A stretch of 64,000 nt of DNA from contig CM032128.1 of NCBI GenBank assembly GCA_018894105.1, positions 19,325,001-19,389,000 of the forward strand, given 5' to 3'. Position 1 is the first letter of the stretch. Each line of letters opens with the position of its first letter. Under the pieces are notes generated by a model. The model was not told the DNA's origin and made no database searches. It saw nothing but the letters and a program-made list of their open reading frames with translations. This document shows, in pieces, positions 23,716 to 35,695 of this stretch. The position numbers and the translations under genes are program-made. This DNA comes from Jacaranda mimosifolia. Lineage: Eukaryota; Streptophyta; Magnoliopsida; Lamiales; Bignoniaceae.

Positions 23716-26446
23716 ACTTATTTTTTCTATTTATACTTATTCACATATATATAATATACATATATATAAATTTATCAATAAAATTTAAATTACTTTTATT
23801 TTATCTATTTTCTTATTTATTCATTCCAAATTAAATAATATTAAATATTTATAAAAACATATATATAATATAATTTTTTATTCATACTTATATGCATATA
23901 TAGTACATATATACATATATATATTTCAATAAAATTTAAAGAAGATTCATCATATGTTTCTCATTTTATACATATATAAATTTATCATTATTTCATATAT
24001 TCTTATTTTATACATATGTATAAATTTATTTAATGAATTTGGATGACAATGCAATTTCGTTTCCCTCCAACTTTGTATTCCCTCCAAAATTTGGCCCATA
24101 AAAAATATTAACAATTGTTTTTATTATTAGTTTGACATAATAATTTAACTTGATTTCTTCCAAAAAATTGATTCCCTCTAACAATAATGAATTCTCTTCA
24201 TTTTTTCGATTCCTCTAAATTTTAGCTCCTCCATTTTTTTTGTATAAATAATCTATAGCAAAATTAATTTCTTTTATCTTAGATTATATGATGAATGACA
24301 TATAATTTTTAAAATTATTAAATGATTTTCTATTATAGTTAAAATAGTTAAATAACATATAATTTGGACTTATAAATTTTGGTGCTTAACAATTTAATTT
24401 TTTATTATAATTTATTACAATATTTATTTAGAAAAATTCTAAAAACTCCTTAAAATAAATAGTTAAGGTTACATACCTGAATAATAAAAGAAAATAAAGA
24501 AGTCTAGTTTACCATAATACTTAATGAAAAGAAAACGGTCCTTGAAGTTAGGCCCGTTAATTTTACATTTCGTATTTTAATCGTTGTATTGGCCAATTAA
24601 AGATTTTTATAACTTATAGATATCTATATGTTAATTGTGTATATGTTTTACTATATAAATTGCTAAAATAAAGATAATTTTCGTGGTTTAGTATAGTGTA
24701 AAAAACGTATTAACTTAAAGTATATTATTAAATATAATGATTATTAACTTTCATAGACCTGAACAAATTGTTCTTAAAAATTAGTTGGTCTACATATTAT
24801 ATTTCCTTCAAGAAATAAGTTTCCCTCCAAAAATGAATTCCCTTATTATTTTTTAATTCCCTCCAAATTTTTGCTCCTCCCTCCATTTTGTGTATAAATA
24901 GTATGTACAAAAATTATTTATTATATCTTATATTATAAGATGAATTATGATGTATTATTATGGAGGTTAAAAATTTAATTCTATTTTTTGTTATTATTTA
25001 TTAGGACATTGTTTTTGAACAAAAAGATTTTAGGAAAATTGTTTATAAATTCTAAAAACTTTAGTCTTTACGTGTAATTAATTTCATTTTAAAAATTAAA
25101 ATATTCTGTAATAATAATCTATTGATATGGACAATTTGAACATGCATTTATTGAAAATTTTCTATACTTAATTAACGCAAATTGTTTTAAATTTGATCAA
25201 CTTGTATAGCTTTAATATAGTTGGAAATTTTGAAATTATTTTGAAATACTCACGACATTATAATATAAACTTAGTAATATAGTTATAAGTTTAATAAAAT
25301 TATTTTTCATCCCCATATATTTAATTAAATATTTGAAGAACTGTTAGCATCCTTAACAAATTTGTAGACGTCGGTTGAAAATTTATATTAAAATTCAAAA
25401 ATATCCTTCAAAAGTTGTTTTGATTATCTTTAAGACAAAAATACCCTTGTACTTATTTGTAACTTTAACATGGGGGGTTTAACGTTAATATTATTTAAAT
25501 TACTCAGAATAAAATTAAATAATTTTATTAATAATTTTTTTAAATATTAAATAATCTTTTAATTAAAGTTGGATTAAAAAAAATAAAAATTTAAAATCAT
25601 CGACATATGTAAGGTAATTTAATCAAATTTAATTAAACATATTTATTAATTATAAAATAAAAATAAAAATCAAATCCATCTCTTAATTAAATATGATTTT
25701 TATTTTTAAATTACATCTCAATAATATTAAAAAATAATCATATCTAAAATAATTTATTTATATTAAGTTAAATATATTTATTAAATATAAAAAAATATTT
25801 ATTAACTAAAATAAATAATTTAAAAATAAAAATAAGATCTAAAAATATCATACTAACACAAGTAATTTTAAAATGTCTATTTCACCCTATCAGCCTAATA
25901 AAAAAATTATTGATATAATATCTTGTTCCCTTCTAAAATACAAATAAATAAATAATTTTCTCTGAATTTATTTTTACCTACCACCCAAAATACAAACAAA
26001 CAACCATTACATTCTCCAACCCCACTTCCAAAAAACCATATTGCTAAAATATTTTGACAAAATGCTCCAATTCATAAACAAACAAGCCCTAGTTTAAACT
26101 AATTTTATTAAATTTATTAATTAATAAAAATTAAATAAGTCAAAATGTGGTAGATATAGAGTTGGAATCCTGTAAGACCTTGACGTGTGTGTATATATAA
26201 ATAAAAAAGTTAAATTTGTTTATTAATCAAAATAAATAATTTAAATAAAAATAAAATCTAAAATTTTATCCTAACAATGTAATTTTAATAATTTTAAATA
26301 AATATTTTTAATTATTTTCAACAAAATAATGTAATGATTTTAAATAAATAACATAAGTAAAAAAAATTAATTTAAGCTAATTTAATTAAAATTTATTAAT
26401 TAACAATAAATAATTAACTAAATATATATATATATATATATATATT
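23716..26446. other. AT-rich repeat-derived DNA, no gene
   Basis: The first 240 bp finish the split 935-bp-family repeat. The rest is AT-rich with recurring TTCCCTCCAAA phrases (24055-24230, 24800-24890), which are also found at 18680-18720 just inside the CACTA left cluster. Bases 25540-26400 consist of TTAATTAAA/TTTATTAA variants. A TA-dinucleotide run lies at 26421-26446. No protein homology is seen. Confidence 0.5.
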
Positions 26447-26457
26447 TCCTTCCTTCT

Positions 26458-26592
26458 TCCACATGCCCCCCCACCCCAAGCCTAGCAATGGCTGGCCAGT
26501 GGCCGGTCGGCCAGATATGGCCGCTGGCTGCTGGCCATTTTTCCATGGCCATCGGCCGGCGTGAGGGGTTGGGGGAGAGGGGGGGTGGGTAT
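26458..26592. repeat. GC-rich island with C-rich left arm and G-rich right arm
   Basis: Within very AT-rich DNA, the left side is C-rich (CCCCCCCACCCC), the centre repeats GGCCGG/TGGCC motifs, and the right side is G-rich (GGGTTGGGGGAGAGGGGGGG). The two arms are roughly complementary, so a hairpin or G-quadruplex could form. A second island with the same plan lies at 59221-59505. Confidence 0.7.
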
Positions 26593-27114
26593 TATATATA
26601 TATATTTACGTATATATTTATATGATATTTATTTTATATATATTTATATTGATATTATACATATATATATTTTTATATGATATTTATATTGAGATATAAT
26701 TTTTTTTTATGAGGATTTTGTTATATATTTTTAAGTTTTTTTTTTTTAAATTTTTTTAATGAAGGTTGATAGGGCAATTCAAATTTTGTGAAAATTTTAT
26801 AAATTAGTCAAAATTTTGAGCTGTTGGGTAATTAATTTTTTTTAATTTAACAGTTTTGCCGAATACTAATGGAAGTTGAGGTGTTATTCCAATAGTATTA
26901 AAAAAATTTAGAGTTTTGGTTCTATAAGTGTCAACTTAATTACCGAAAGTGCAAACCCCCCATCCAAATATAATTTTTCTAATATAACCAAACACTACAT
27001 TAGCAAAAAAAGAAAAAGAAAACTAAGGGCTCCATTGAAATGGTAATAATTTTATTGGGCTAGTTGCAATTTACCCTAATGTGATTTGTGAAATAAGTGT
27101 CAAACCCTTATGTG

Positions 27115-27149
<35 letters not shown>

Positions 27150-27430
27150 AAACAACTTCTTTATGTTTTATAAAACCACACACACCGCCTCCCCCTCCAC
27201 ATTTATTGCCCATTTAATGTAATTTTAATATAAAAAGATCAATTAACCCTTAATCATTTCACATATATACAATTCAATTTAAATAACTTTTTATTATCAT
27301 ATTTTATTTATTTTTTCTTTTTTTTTATTCTTTTCTTTTCTTTTCTTTTTATTCTCATTTCTCTCTTCTATTATTTCATATATTTCTAATTTTATACATA
27401 TATATAAATTTATCATTGTTTCTCATTTCT
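26593..27430. other. AT-rich DNA with TA microsatellite
   Basis: TA-rich text followed by a pattern (GGGCAATTCAAATTTTGTG, then GTGCAAACCCCCC, then TTGCAATTTACCCTAATG) that recalls the terminal sequences of Mutator-like non-autonomous elements. I cannot pair ends or a target duplication. A TA run occupies 27117-27147. Confidence 0.35.
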
Positions 27431-29960
27431 CATTATTTCATATATTCTCATTTTATACATACATATATATATATATAAATTTATCTATAAAATTTTAAAT
27501 AATTTTTATTTTTATCTTTTTTCTTTCGAATTATTCATACATCTATACTTATTTTTTTCATTTATACTTATTCACATATATATAATATACATATTTATAA
27601 ATCTATCAATAAATTTTAAATTACTTTTATTTTTATCTATTTTTCTATTTATTCATTCCGAATTAAATAATATTTAATATTTATAAATATGTATAATATA
27701 ATTTTTTGTTCGTACTTATTTACATATATAGTGTATATATATACGCCACAAGAAAATAGGTTAATCGCGCCATATACTTTGTGCTGATTTTTCTAAACTA
27801 CTGCAATTAGTAATATTATTTCTTTTACTTATTAGATTGCTCTTTATTTTTAACTTTAAACGGTTTTGTCCACAATTTTTTAATATATATATATATGTAA
27901 TGCCAATTATTTTTTAAAAATAATGTTATTTAATTTTAATTTTTGATTAAAAATCAATTAACTTAAGACAAAAAAAAGTAAAATAAATCAAAATAAATAT
28001 ATAAAATAATTATAAAGTTAAAATCAATATTAGTATATAAGTTAATAGAAACCTTTTAATTTGACTCATAACTTAGTTATCGAATAATTAAAAGAGTTTG
28101 GCATTAGTCATATAAAGTTAAAACTATAGTAAATTGATAAAATAATTATAAACTTAAAATTGATTTTAAAATATGAATTAGTGACAAAATATGAGGATGA
28201 AATTATAATGTAAAATAAAATATAGAAAAAACAAATTATTGTATTCATTCTCAAATTTTTGTATAAATATAATTGGATATTCATATTATATTTTGCAAAT
28301 AACAAAAAAATAGTGAATAACAAAAAAAGTTGTTAACCTTTCAAATAATCAAAATCAAAATTTCTCATTATTTCATATATTCTCATTTTATACATATATA
28401 TATATATATATATAAATTTATCTATAAAATTTTAAATAATTTATATTTTTATCTTTTTTCTTTCGAATTATTCATACATCTATACTTATTTTTTTCATTT
28501 ATACTTATTCACATATATATAATTTACATATTTAAAAATTTATCAATAAAATTTAAATCACTTTTATTTTTATCTATTTTTCTATTTATTCATTCCGAAT
28601 TAAATAATATTTAATATTTATAAATATGTATAATATAATTTTTTGTTCGTACTTATTTACATATATAGTGTATATATATACGCCACAAGAAAATAGGTTA
28701 ATCGCATCATATACTTTGTGCTGATTTTTCTAAACTGCCGCAATTAATAATATTATTTCTTTTACTTATTAGATTGCTCTTTATTTTTAACTTTAAACGG
28801 TTTTGTCCACAATTTTTTAATATATATATATATGTAATGCCAATTATTTTTAAAAATAATCTTATTTAATTTTAATTTTTGATTAAAAATCAATTAAGTT
28901 GAGACAAAAAAAGTAAAATAAATCAAAATAAATATATAAAATAATTATAAAGTTAAAATCAATATTAGTATATAAGTTAATAGAAACCTTTTAATTTGAC
29001 TCATAACTTAGTTATTGAATAATTAAAAGAGTTTGGCATTAGTCATATAAAGTTAAAACTATAGTAAATTGATAAAATAATTATAAACTTAAAATTGATT
29101 TTAAAATATGAATTAGTGACAAAATATGAGGATGAAATTATAATGTAAAATAAAATATAGAAAAAACAAATTATTGTATTCATTCTCAAATTTTTGTATA
29201 AATATAATTGGATTCATATTTTATTTTGCAAATAACAAAAAAATAGTGAATAACAAAAGAATTTGTTAACCTTTCAAATAATCAAAATCAAAATTTCTCA
29301 TTATTTCATATATTCTCATTTTATACATATATATATAAATTTATCTATAAAATTTTAAATAATTTATATTTTTATTTTTTTTTCTTTCGAATTATTCATA
29401 CATGTATACTTATTTTTTCCATTTATACTTATTCACATATATATAATATACATATATATAAATTTATCAATCAAATTTAAATTACTTTTATTTTTATCTA
29501 TTTTTTCTATTTATTCATTCCGAATTAAATAATATTTAATATTTATAACTATGTATATAATATTTAATTTTTCATTCAAACTTATATACATATATAGTAT
29601 ATATATACACACACACACATACTACAAGAAAATAGGTTAATTGCGGCATATTTTTTGTGATGGTTTGTCTCAACCGCCGCAAAATATTAATTTGATGGTG
29701 GTTGAGCAACGATTTATCCAAACTGCCATTGAATTAGCCATTTAATGGCGGTTTTTTAAAATCGCCGCAGAATTCATAATAAATGGCGGCGGTTAGTGTA
29801 ACATTTCCTGAATGAATAATTTCATGCTGATTTTTTTAAACCGCCAGAATTAATAATATTGTTACTTTGCTTGTTAGATTGCCCTTTGTTTTTTCACTTT
29901 AAAGGGTTTTTTTCACAATTTTTTAATATTTATATATATGTAATGCCAATTATTTTTTAT
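27431..29960. repeat. Tandem 935-bp repeats (two full, one partial)
   Basis: Units begin CATTATTTCATATATTCTCA at 27431, 28366 and 29299. Each has a second landmark, AAGAAAATAGGTTAAT, at about 27747, 28686 and 29624. The spacing is 933-939 bp. The third unit carries a more complete CACTA-type end at the second landmark, while the first two appear to be internally deleted there (CCACAAGAAAATAGG followed by TTGTGCTGATTTTT). The third copy loses homology after about 29960. The ORFs at 28108-28323 and 28330-28614 are AT-rich noise. Confidence 0.8.
29616..29830 (+). mobile_element. Terminus of a second CACTA family
   Basis: TACTACAAGAAAATAGG matches the widespread plant CACTA end CACTACAAGAAAA except for its first base. 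It is followed by subterminal motifs AACCGCCGC, TGGCGGTTTT, AATCGCCGC and ATGGCGGCGGTTAG in both orientations. These GGCGG-type motifs differ from the GTAAC motifs of the enclosing CACTA, so it belongs to another family. No partner end was found. Confidence 0.6.
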
Positions 29961-30270
29961 AAATATTTTTTTTATAAATTTCTAAAATAAAGTATTTTAT
30001 ATTATAAGCTCTTTTACAAAAATATTAAGCCTTTACCTAACAATTTATATATACATTTATGTAATAAAATTTCTTTGCTTCATGTAGCTATGTTATATAA
30101 TTATCTCATACTTTTTATTTATTTCTTTTAATTCACTATTTGATACTCTTATTTTATTTTTAAAAATAAAATAATGTTTGCTTGATAACATGTGAAATTG
30201 CTTGAGAGCTCTATATGGAAGGGATGAATAAGTAATTGAGCAAACGCAAATATTTTCTTTTGGACATGCA

Positions 30271-30330
30271 GCCAAGATGGTTAGGGCTTGCTTGAGGGTG
30301 GGCATGGTGCGGGTTCGAAACCTCATGGCA
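30271..30330 (+). ncRNA. tRNA-like / SINE-head sequence with perfect B box
   Basis: GGTTCGAAACC (30312-30322) matches the RNA polymerase III B-box consensus. A GATGGTTAGGG segment about 35 bp upstream could be a degraded A box, and GCCA at 30271 with TGGC near 30329 could pair as a short stem. I cannot draw a proper cloverleaf, so a tRNA-derived SINE head or a chance match is more likely than a functional tRNA. Confidence 0.3.
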
Positions 30331-30716
30331 GCATGTTTCGATGAATTTGCGCTGGGCCGACGCGGGCGCTGGGCCAGGTGTGCTGTGTGTGAGCTAGGCC
30401 TGCCATCTTTTGGACCAACGTGGGCGCTGGGCCGCCGCTCGGGTGTGCTGGTCGTGAGCTGGGCCTACCCGCTTGGGTGGGCTGGTGTGTGAGCTGAGCC
30501 TGCCCTCTTGTGGGCTGGTGTGAACTGGGCCTTGCGGGTGGGCCGACGCTGGTTGCCGGGAGGACAGGGCCTGGTGGGCCGGTGTGTGTGTTGGGCCATG
30601 GGCTGGTGGGCGATGGCCGGGGTCGAGCCCAGAATTCGGCGGCCCAGCAGGCGTAGGCCTGATGTCAAATGGCCCATCCATATGAGCAGCCCAAACAGGA
30701 GCCCATGCGCACACAT
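30331..30716. repeat. GC-rich degenerate repeats inside CACTA
   Basis: An unusually GC-rich block of short imperfect repeats (GCTGGGCCG, GTGTGAGCTGGGCC, GGGCC). ORFs appear on both strands (30277-30492 plus, 30394-30726 minus) with low-complexity Gly/Trp/Arg or Pro/His/Ala content. They are composition artefacts, not proteins. The block ends right where the right subterminal cluster starts. Confidence 0.5.
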
Positions 30717-30717
30717 T

Positions 30718-31160
30718 TAGTAACAAAGCTTTTAGTTATTTACTCCATTAGTAACGAAATTCTTATTTTTGAATTAAAATTTTATTTAACTATTTGTAAC
30801 CAAATATTTTGTTACATAAATAATTAGTAACTATACTTAATTAAATAAATAATATCATTATATTATGCATTGGTAACGAAAAAATAAATTACAACAAAAT
30901 TGCCAATGTTTTAGTAACTAAATATTTCGTTAAGCTATAAAAATCTATTGTAACTTTTACACTTTTTTGTTACTAATATCATATTTTGGTAACGATAAAT
31001 TTCGTCGCCATAAGTCCATCATTCGTAACGAATCATAAATTTCGTTACTAAAACCTTTTGCGACGGGCTTTAGGGTACTAAACTTAAGTAACGAAAAATT
31101 CGTTACCAATATTTTGGGTAATGAATTTCAGCTTTATGGTAACAAAATTATTCGTTACGA
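30718..31160. repeat. CACTA right subterminal repeat cluster
   Basis: At least fifteen GTAAC-containing motifs (AGTAACGAAA, TTCGTTAC, GGTAACGA, TTTGTTAC) lie in both orientations, mirroring 18360-18765. They lie directly inside the right terminal inverted repeat. Confidence 0.75.
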
Positions 31161-31184
31161 AAAATATAATTTGTTGTAGTGAAT

Positions 31185-32437
31185 TGAGTCATTAGTTTAA
31201 AGGAGTTTAAATTAACATGAATATATGATAGTCAAAAGTCACTAAGAGCTGTGAGCCCTTGTCCAATGAATGGTAGAACCTAACGGGTCACATACAAAAG
31301 CCGATTGCATTTCCTACTTGATGGAGGATAAATTTCTAAAAGTTAGAAAAATGCTCCTAGTGGACCAATTTGAGGTTGGCAAGAATTAAGGTCATTTCTA
31401 GCTTGATCAATTTAATTGTTAAATTGATCAACTAATTTAAGGAGTTAAATTAGACCAATAATTAAAGAGTTAATTATTTGGTGCAACATGACCATCAATT
31501 GGTCAAGTTAGCTTAAATAGTTAACTAAGACTAGCTTAAAGAGTTAACCTAATTGACTTAAGAGTTAAGTTAAAGATTAATTAATTAAATTAAAGTGTTT
31601 AATTTAATTAATGAGAGGAATCAATTTTGGAGGAAAAATTCAAATGAAAGGTTCATTTGGTATGGCATTTTAATTAATTTGAAATTAGATTTCAAATGAA
31701 ATTAAAATGCACACAAATTTCAAATTCAAATTTGAATTGCAAGTTGCCAAATTGCATGGCCAAGTTGGCGGTCACCTTGAGGAAGGTGTGATACTACCTT
31801 GGAATCACACCATCCTCACTCTATATATAGATATAAAGGGTGAGAGAGGCAGCCAACTCATGCTTATGTGAAGAATTAGATTCTTTCATATTTTCCCTCC
31901 AAAATCTTAAGTGTTGCCGCATGTGTTGAAGCTCCAGTTCTTCTCTTATTCTCCTACCTCAAATCAAGCCTCCATATCTGAAAATCTCCTTTGTGTTTTC
32001 CAGCTAACACCAAGGAGAAGCGTTGGTGTGTGGATCATATTGTTAGAGGCAAGACAATTTAACTATTTGCTCTTGGAAGATCCACTGTCAGGGTAGTCCA
32101 CTTGGAGATTTTTTTATGGCACTTCCCTGTGGCTTTTCTAGCTGAATTTTTTATAGTAGCTTCACCAAGGACTTGAGAAGGCACTGTAATTTTTCCATAA
32201 TTTTTAGAGGAGTTTGGATCATGCAAAAATTGCTCCAAATCTGCCACACTGTTGTTTGACAGTTTCTGGATTGAAGAAGTGTTCTTCATCTTTCCTTTGG
32301 ATTTTTGCTAATCAAGGTAATTGTCCATCCAAATTTGAATCATAAACATGTTTAGATCCTTGTTTTCTTGTGTAGCACTAGTTAATTTCAGCTTTTGAAG
32401 TTTTAATTATTGAATTCTAGTGCAACACTTGCCTTCA
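31185..32437 (+). mobile_element. Second long LTR, remainder
   Basis: It continues the LTR interrupted at 18329 and is co-linear with 8300-9386 (GAGCCC.T.TCCAAT, TTGGTCAAGTTAGCTTAAA, CTAACACCAAGGAGA, TTTTTGCTAATCAAGGTAATT). It ends GCCTTCA with a canonical CA at 32436-32437. A TATATATAG TATA-like box lies near 31823. The antisense ORF at 32059-32289 parallels that of the first LTR. Confidence 0.75.
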
Positions 32438-32439
32438 AG

Positions 32440-32451
32440 TAGTATCAGAGC
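32440..32451 (+). promoter_or_regulatory. Second primer-binding site (initiator Met tRNA type)
   Basis: TAGTATCAGAGC follows the LTR end after two bases and differs from the copia primer site TGGTATCAGAGC at one position. Its presence after the second LTR shows the chain LTR-internal-LTR-internal, not a simple element, because a 3' LTR would be followed by flanking DNA. Confidence 0.7.
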
Positions 32452-34157
32452 CTAATTCATGCTTTGATTTGGATTTTTGAATGACTGATTCATGTGATGA
32501 ATTGATCAAAATCACCAAATTCTTGATTCATATGATAGATTGGAGTGTTTGGATGATGTTGTGTAGCTCCTTGATTTATGAATTGAAAGCATACTAATAT
32601 GTATTTTAAGTGTTGATTCATATGATTAGTATGTTTTAATTCATAGTTTCTGATGTTGAATGTTGATTTAGCATTAGTTTATGTTATATGTTGATATAGC
32701 ATGTTGGTGATGGTCTAAAAGAGTTTTAGTCACTTTTGCATCCAATTTGATTGGATTTTAGCTGGAGAGTTTTGAAGAATGCAATTCTTGCTTTAACTTA
32801 TTTTTGAAAGCATTATTGAGCACTTGAAATTTCAGTTTGGAAAGGTGTTTTAGATCTGAAATTTCATTTATAATGTATGTAATAATGTTTAGAAGTTGTT
32901 CTAAATTTTTTGGTGCACAAAAAGTTGAACAAAATTGAGGTGACTCAGCCATAACTTTGAAGTAGGGCTGACAGCCTTGCCTCGGCCGGGCACTGGCCGG
33001 CAGTGAACTAGCCAAGCATGCGGTTGCCGCGCAGCAGCGTGTCCAGCCTGGGTGAGCAGTGGCCAGTTTCGATCAAGGCTGATTTTTCTTCATTTTTTGG
33101 CACCATTTTGTGACCAAAAGTATTTTATTACATACATATTAGATGCACAACTATTGGTGCAAGTTCTCAAAATTATGTTTGAAATTTTTTATTACATTAA
33201 AAAAAACTTTTTAAAGTTAATCTCCATATTTATGCATAATTGTTATGATAGCTCTTTCTTGGCCAATTGTTTGTTTATGAGATAAGCCTTTAATTGTCGA
33301 ATTGAATGTCAATTATAGATTTATTTATTGTTTATTTAATTGTTGAATGAATGGGGAAGATCATGAGCCTTTAAATTGATTTTATTTGTTTTAAGTTGTT
33401 GAAAATGGTTGTATTAAATTGGGGCTTCCAAGCCTCTTAATTCTATCTTATAAAAGTTATGAGGGTAGAATCACTAGGAGTGAGGATTTCTTTCTCATGT
33501 AAATGTTGTATGGAGCAAAGAAGACCATTGGAGGAGGCATAGAGACTTTTGAAGACCCATGAATGTATCGAGATACACATGTAATAGCTAGATTTAATCA
33601 ACCTATTTAAAATCAACTAAGTGGTGCACCTACGGCTTTATGTGCACCACTTGGTTAGACTCATGGTCATCCCACCCTAGGAGCACGCTAGGCGCATTTT
33701 TTTATTTATGCTTTCTATATCCTATTGATGTATGAGATGCATGGTTAAGATATTGAAAACCTAAACAAGAAGATAAAATGATGAGATCTTTGCAAGCAAA
33801 AATCCTCCACTTAGAATGTCTGAGTGCTTTCAAATATTAAGTCAAAATAGATATGAATTAAAAAGGAGTTTTTAATTAATCCATACCTTCTACCAACAGT
33901 ACATGGCATGACGATGCTACTATCTTTGTGTGATATACATCCTGGTCACGAGGGTCACATTTAGGTGGAAAGCTATGACCATATACTTAACATATGATGC
34001 ACCTTTGATTTGAGGCCTCCCATGCATTATACACTCAGTCATGGGGGATGTTGTGGCGCCATCTCGAATCAAAGTTTGATTGGTAGGTTTGACTTAACAC
34101 CGAATAATTTAGAGGTTGTCATTATAGGGGGTCTACATGAAATGGTGAGGCAAAATA
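32452..34157 (+). mobile_element. Second internal region of long-LTR element, non-coding
   Basis: It is co-linear with 9401-10114 plus 16514-17480 and so gives the uninterrupted version of that region. No gag or pol homology is seen. It is cut at 34157, within AGGCAAAATA, by the start of another LTR. In the first copy the text continues past this point, so the interruption is an insertion. Confidence 0.6.
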
Positions 34158-34627
34158 TGTAACACCCCATCTCTTCTAGTAAGTAATTCTCCTTGAGGAA
34201 AAAAATTATTATTATTAAATTATTATGCTCATCTATTTACTATAGGAAATCAAATTTAAAAATTCTATATGGATAGATTATCTTATGAAATTAACTCTTT
34301 TGTTTTAATTGATAGCATTCTAGATTAAATAAATTAATCAAAACATTAAATTAAAATTCTCCTAATATACCTACACTATGAATTTAGTTGTGTGCCCTAA
34401 GTTCTAAGGCACAAAATATGTATATCTTAAGGTACAAATATATCATTATATATATTAGATATATAATAAAAGTAAGATATAAAATAGAAGTTTTATTTAT
34501 TTCCTGGGGACAATTCAAAATAAGACAAGAAATCAAGGACTAAATTACAATAAAAAGTCCAAGGTTTAAATTAGAATAGAATAGAAATGCAAGGTCCTCC
34601 CAAAGTGAATAATAAAATTCACACTTC

Positions 34628-34635
34628 TATAAATA
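34628..34635 (+). promoter_or_regulatory. TATA box of chromovirus-like LTR
   Basis: TATAAATA in the context CTTCTATAAATAGGGG, about 470 bp after the LTR start. Transcription would be expected to start some 30 bp downstream. Confidence 0.5.
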
Positions 34636-35619
34636 GGGGCCAAGCCCATTGCCATTTCACAACCAAAATTTCTTCTCTGTAGATTGCCAAACTCAGCAGC
34701 TAACACTCCTATTTCTTCATCATCTAGCTTGCAAAAACCAAACCCAATATTCCTAAACCCATCAAAGATCAAAACTCTGTAGAAATTTCCCTAAAGTTTT
34801 CACCCCAAACTCCAGAAATGTTGCAAAAATCAAGATAAACTTCCCAGTCAAAAAGAAACTGCTACCAAACAACAACATTCAAAAAATTGAAAACCCACAT
34901 TCCAGCCACTTGATCATCTATGCAAGCCCACCATTGAAAAGCCCTTGAGTTCTAGATTATGTTTATAGCATATATTTCCAAAACATGCCACAAGATCAAT
35001 CTGCAACTCTGCCAAAATTAAACATTGCCACACACAAGAAGAAACTATCAGAATCAAAAGTGTTTTTTTTTAGTTATATCTGAATAATTAGCCATTCAAA
35101 TGATGAATTCGAACCGTGTATGGAAATCTTTGTGAATGTAAATGAGTTTAGAACTATAAATTTCAAAAATTGAAGCATTATTTTGGGCAAAAAGTGGCAG
35201 GAACCGCGACCTGCCACCAAAGACACGACTGGGTCAGAAGCTCAATTTGAACAAGAATTAGAGAAAATCAGGTCATTCGATCAACAATTTGGAGCCATAA
35301 GTAGAAATTTTATTGAGTTTAAAGGTCGTCTGATGTAAATACCACTGTCCAAATTCCTTAGATTTGGTAAAAATTTAGTTTTGGGAAAACTGTGCGGTTG
35401 ACTAAATGATTCTAGAAAAAGGGCAGTCTTGTTGAGTAACGGTAACTCTATTATGATGAAGCTAACTTGAGTTTGTTTTGATAATTGTGTTCAAATATGA
35501 ATGTTTAGATTATATTTTTTGAATTATAAGGTCATGTTAAGATTACTTGGATTTGAATATGGTGGAAACTATAAGATATGATTAGATACAGTGATTTCTT
35601 GTAACTCTTGAAGCAATGT

Positions 35620-35680
<61 letters not shown>

Positions 35681-35695
35681 GAGAGAGAGACAGAG
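35620..35695 (+). repeat. GA microsatellite
   Basis: A GA dinucleotide run with an AAG and two GACA interruptions, about 76 bp. It lies in the untranslated part of the LTR-like sequence. Confidence 0.95.

Larger units (their letters stand above)
18330..31181. mobile_element. CACTA (En/Spm) transposon, 12.85 kb, non-autonomous, TSD AAT
   Basis: The left end reads TACTACAACAA (first base changed from C) and the right end reads TTGTTGTAGTG, giving terminal inverted repeats of the CACTACAACAA type. A 3-bp duplication AAT flanks it at 18327-18329 and 31182-31184, the size expected for CACTA. Both ends carry many copies of a GTAAC-containing subterminal motif in both orientations. No transposase-like ORF is visible. 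The interior holds tandem repeats, a solo LTR with its own target duplication, GC-rich islands and a foreign CACTA terminus, so the element has been enlarged by nested insertions or has captured repeats. Confidence 0.8.

Noticed and set aside
30277..30726. Long GC-rich frames on both strands (up to 110 codons).
   Set aside because: High GC with few stops in short repeats explains them; the products are low-complexity and overlap on both strands.
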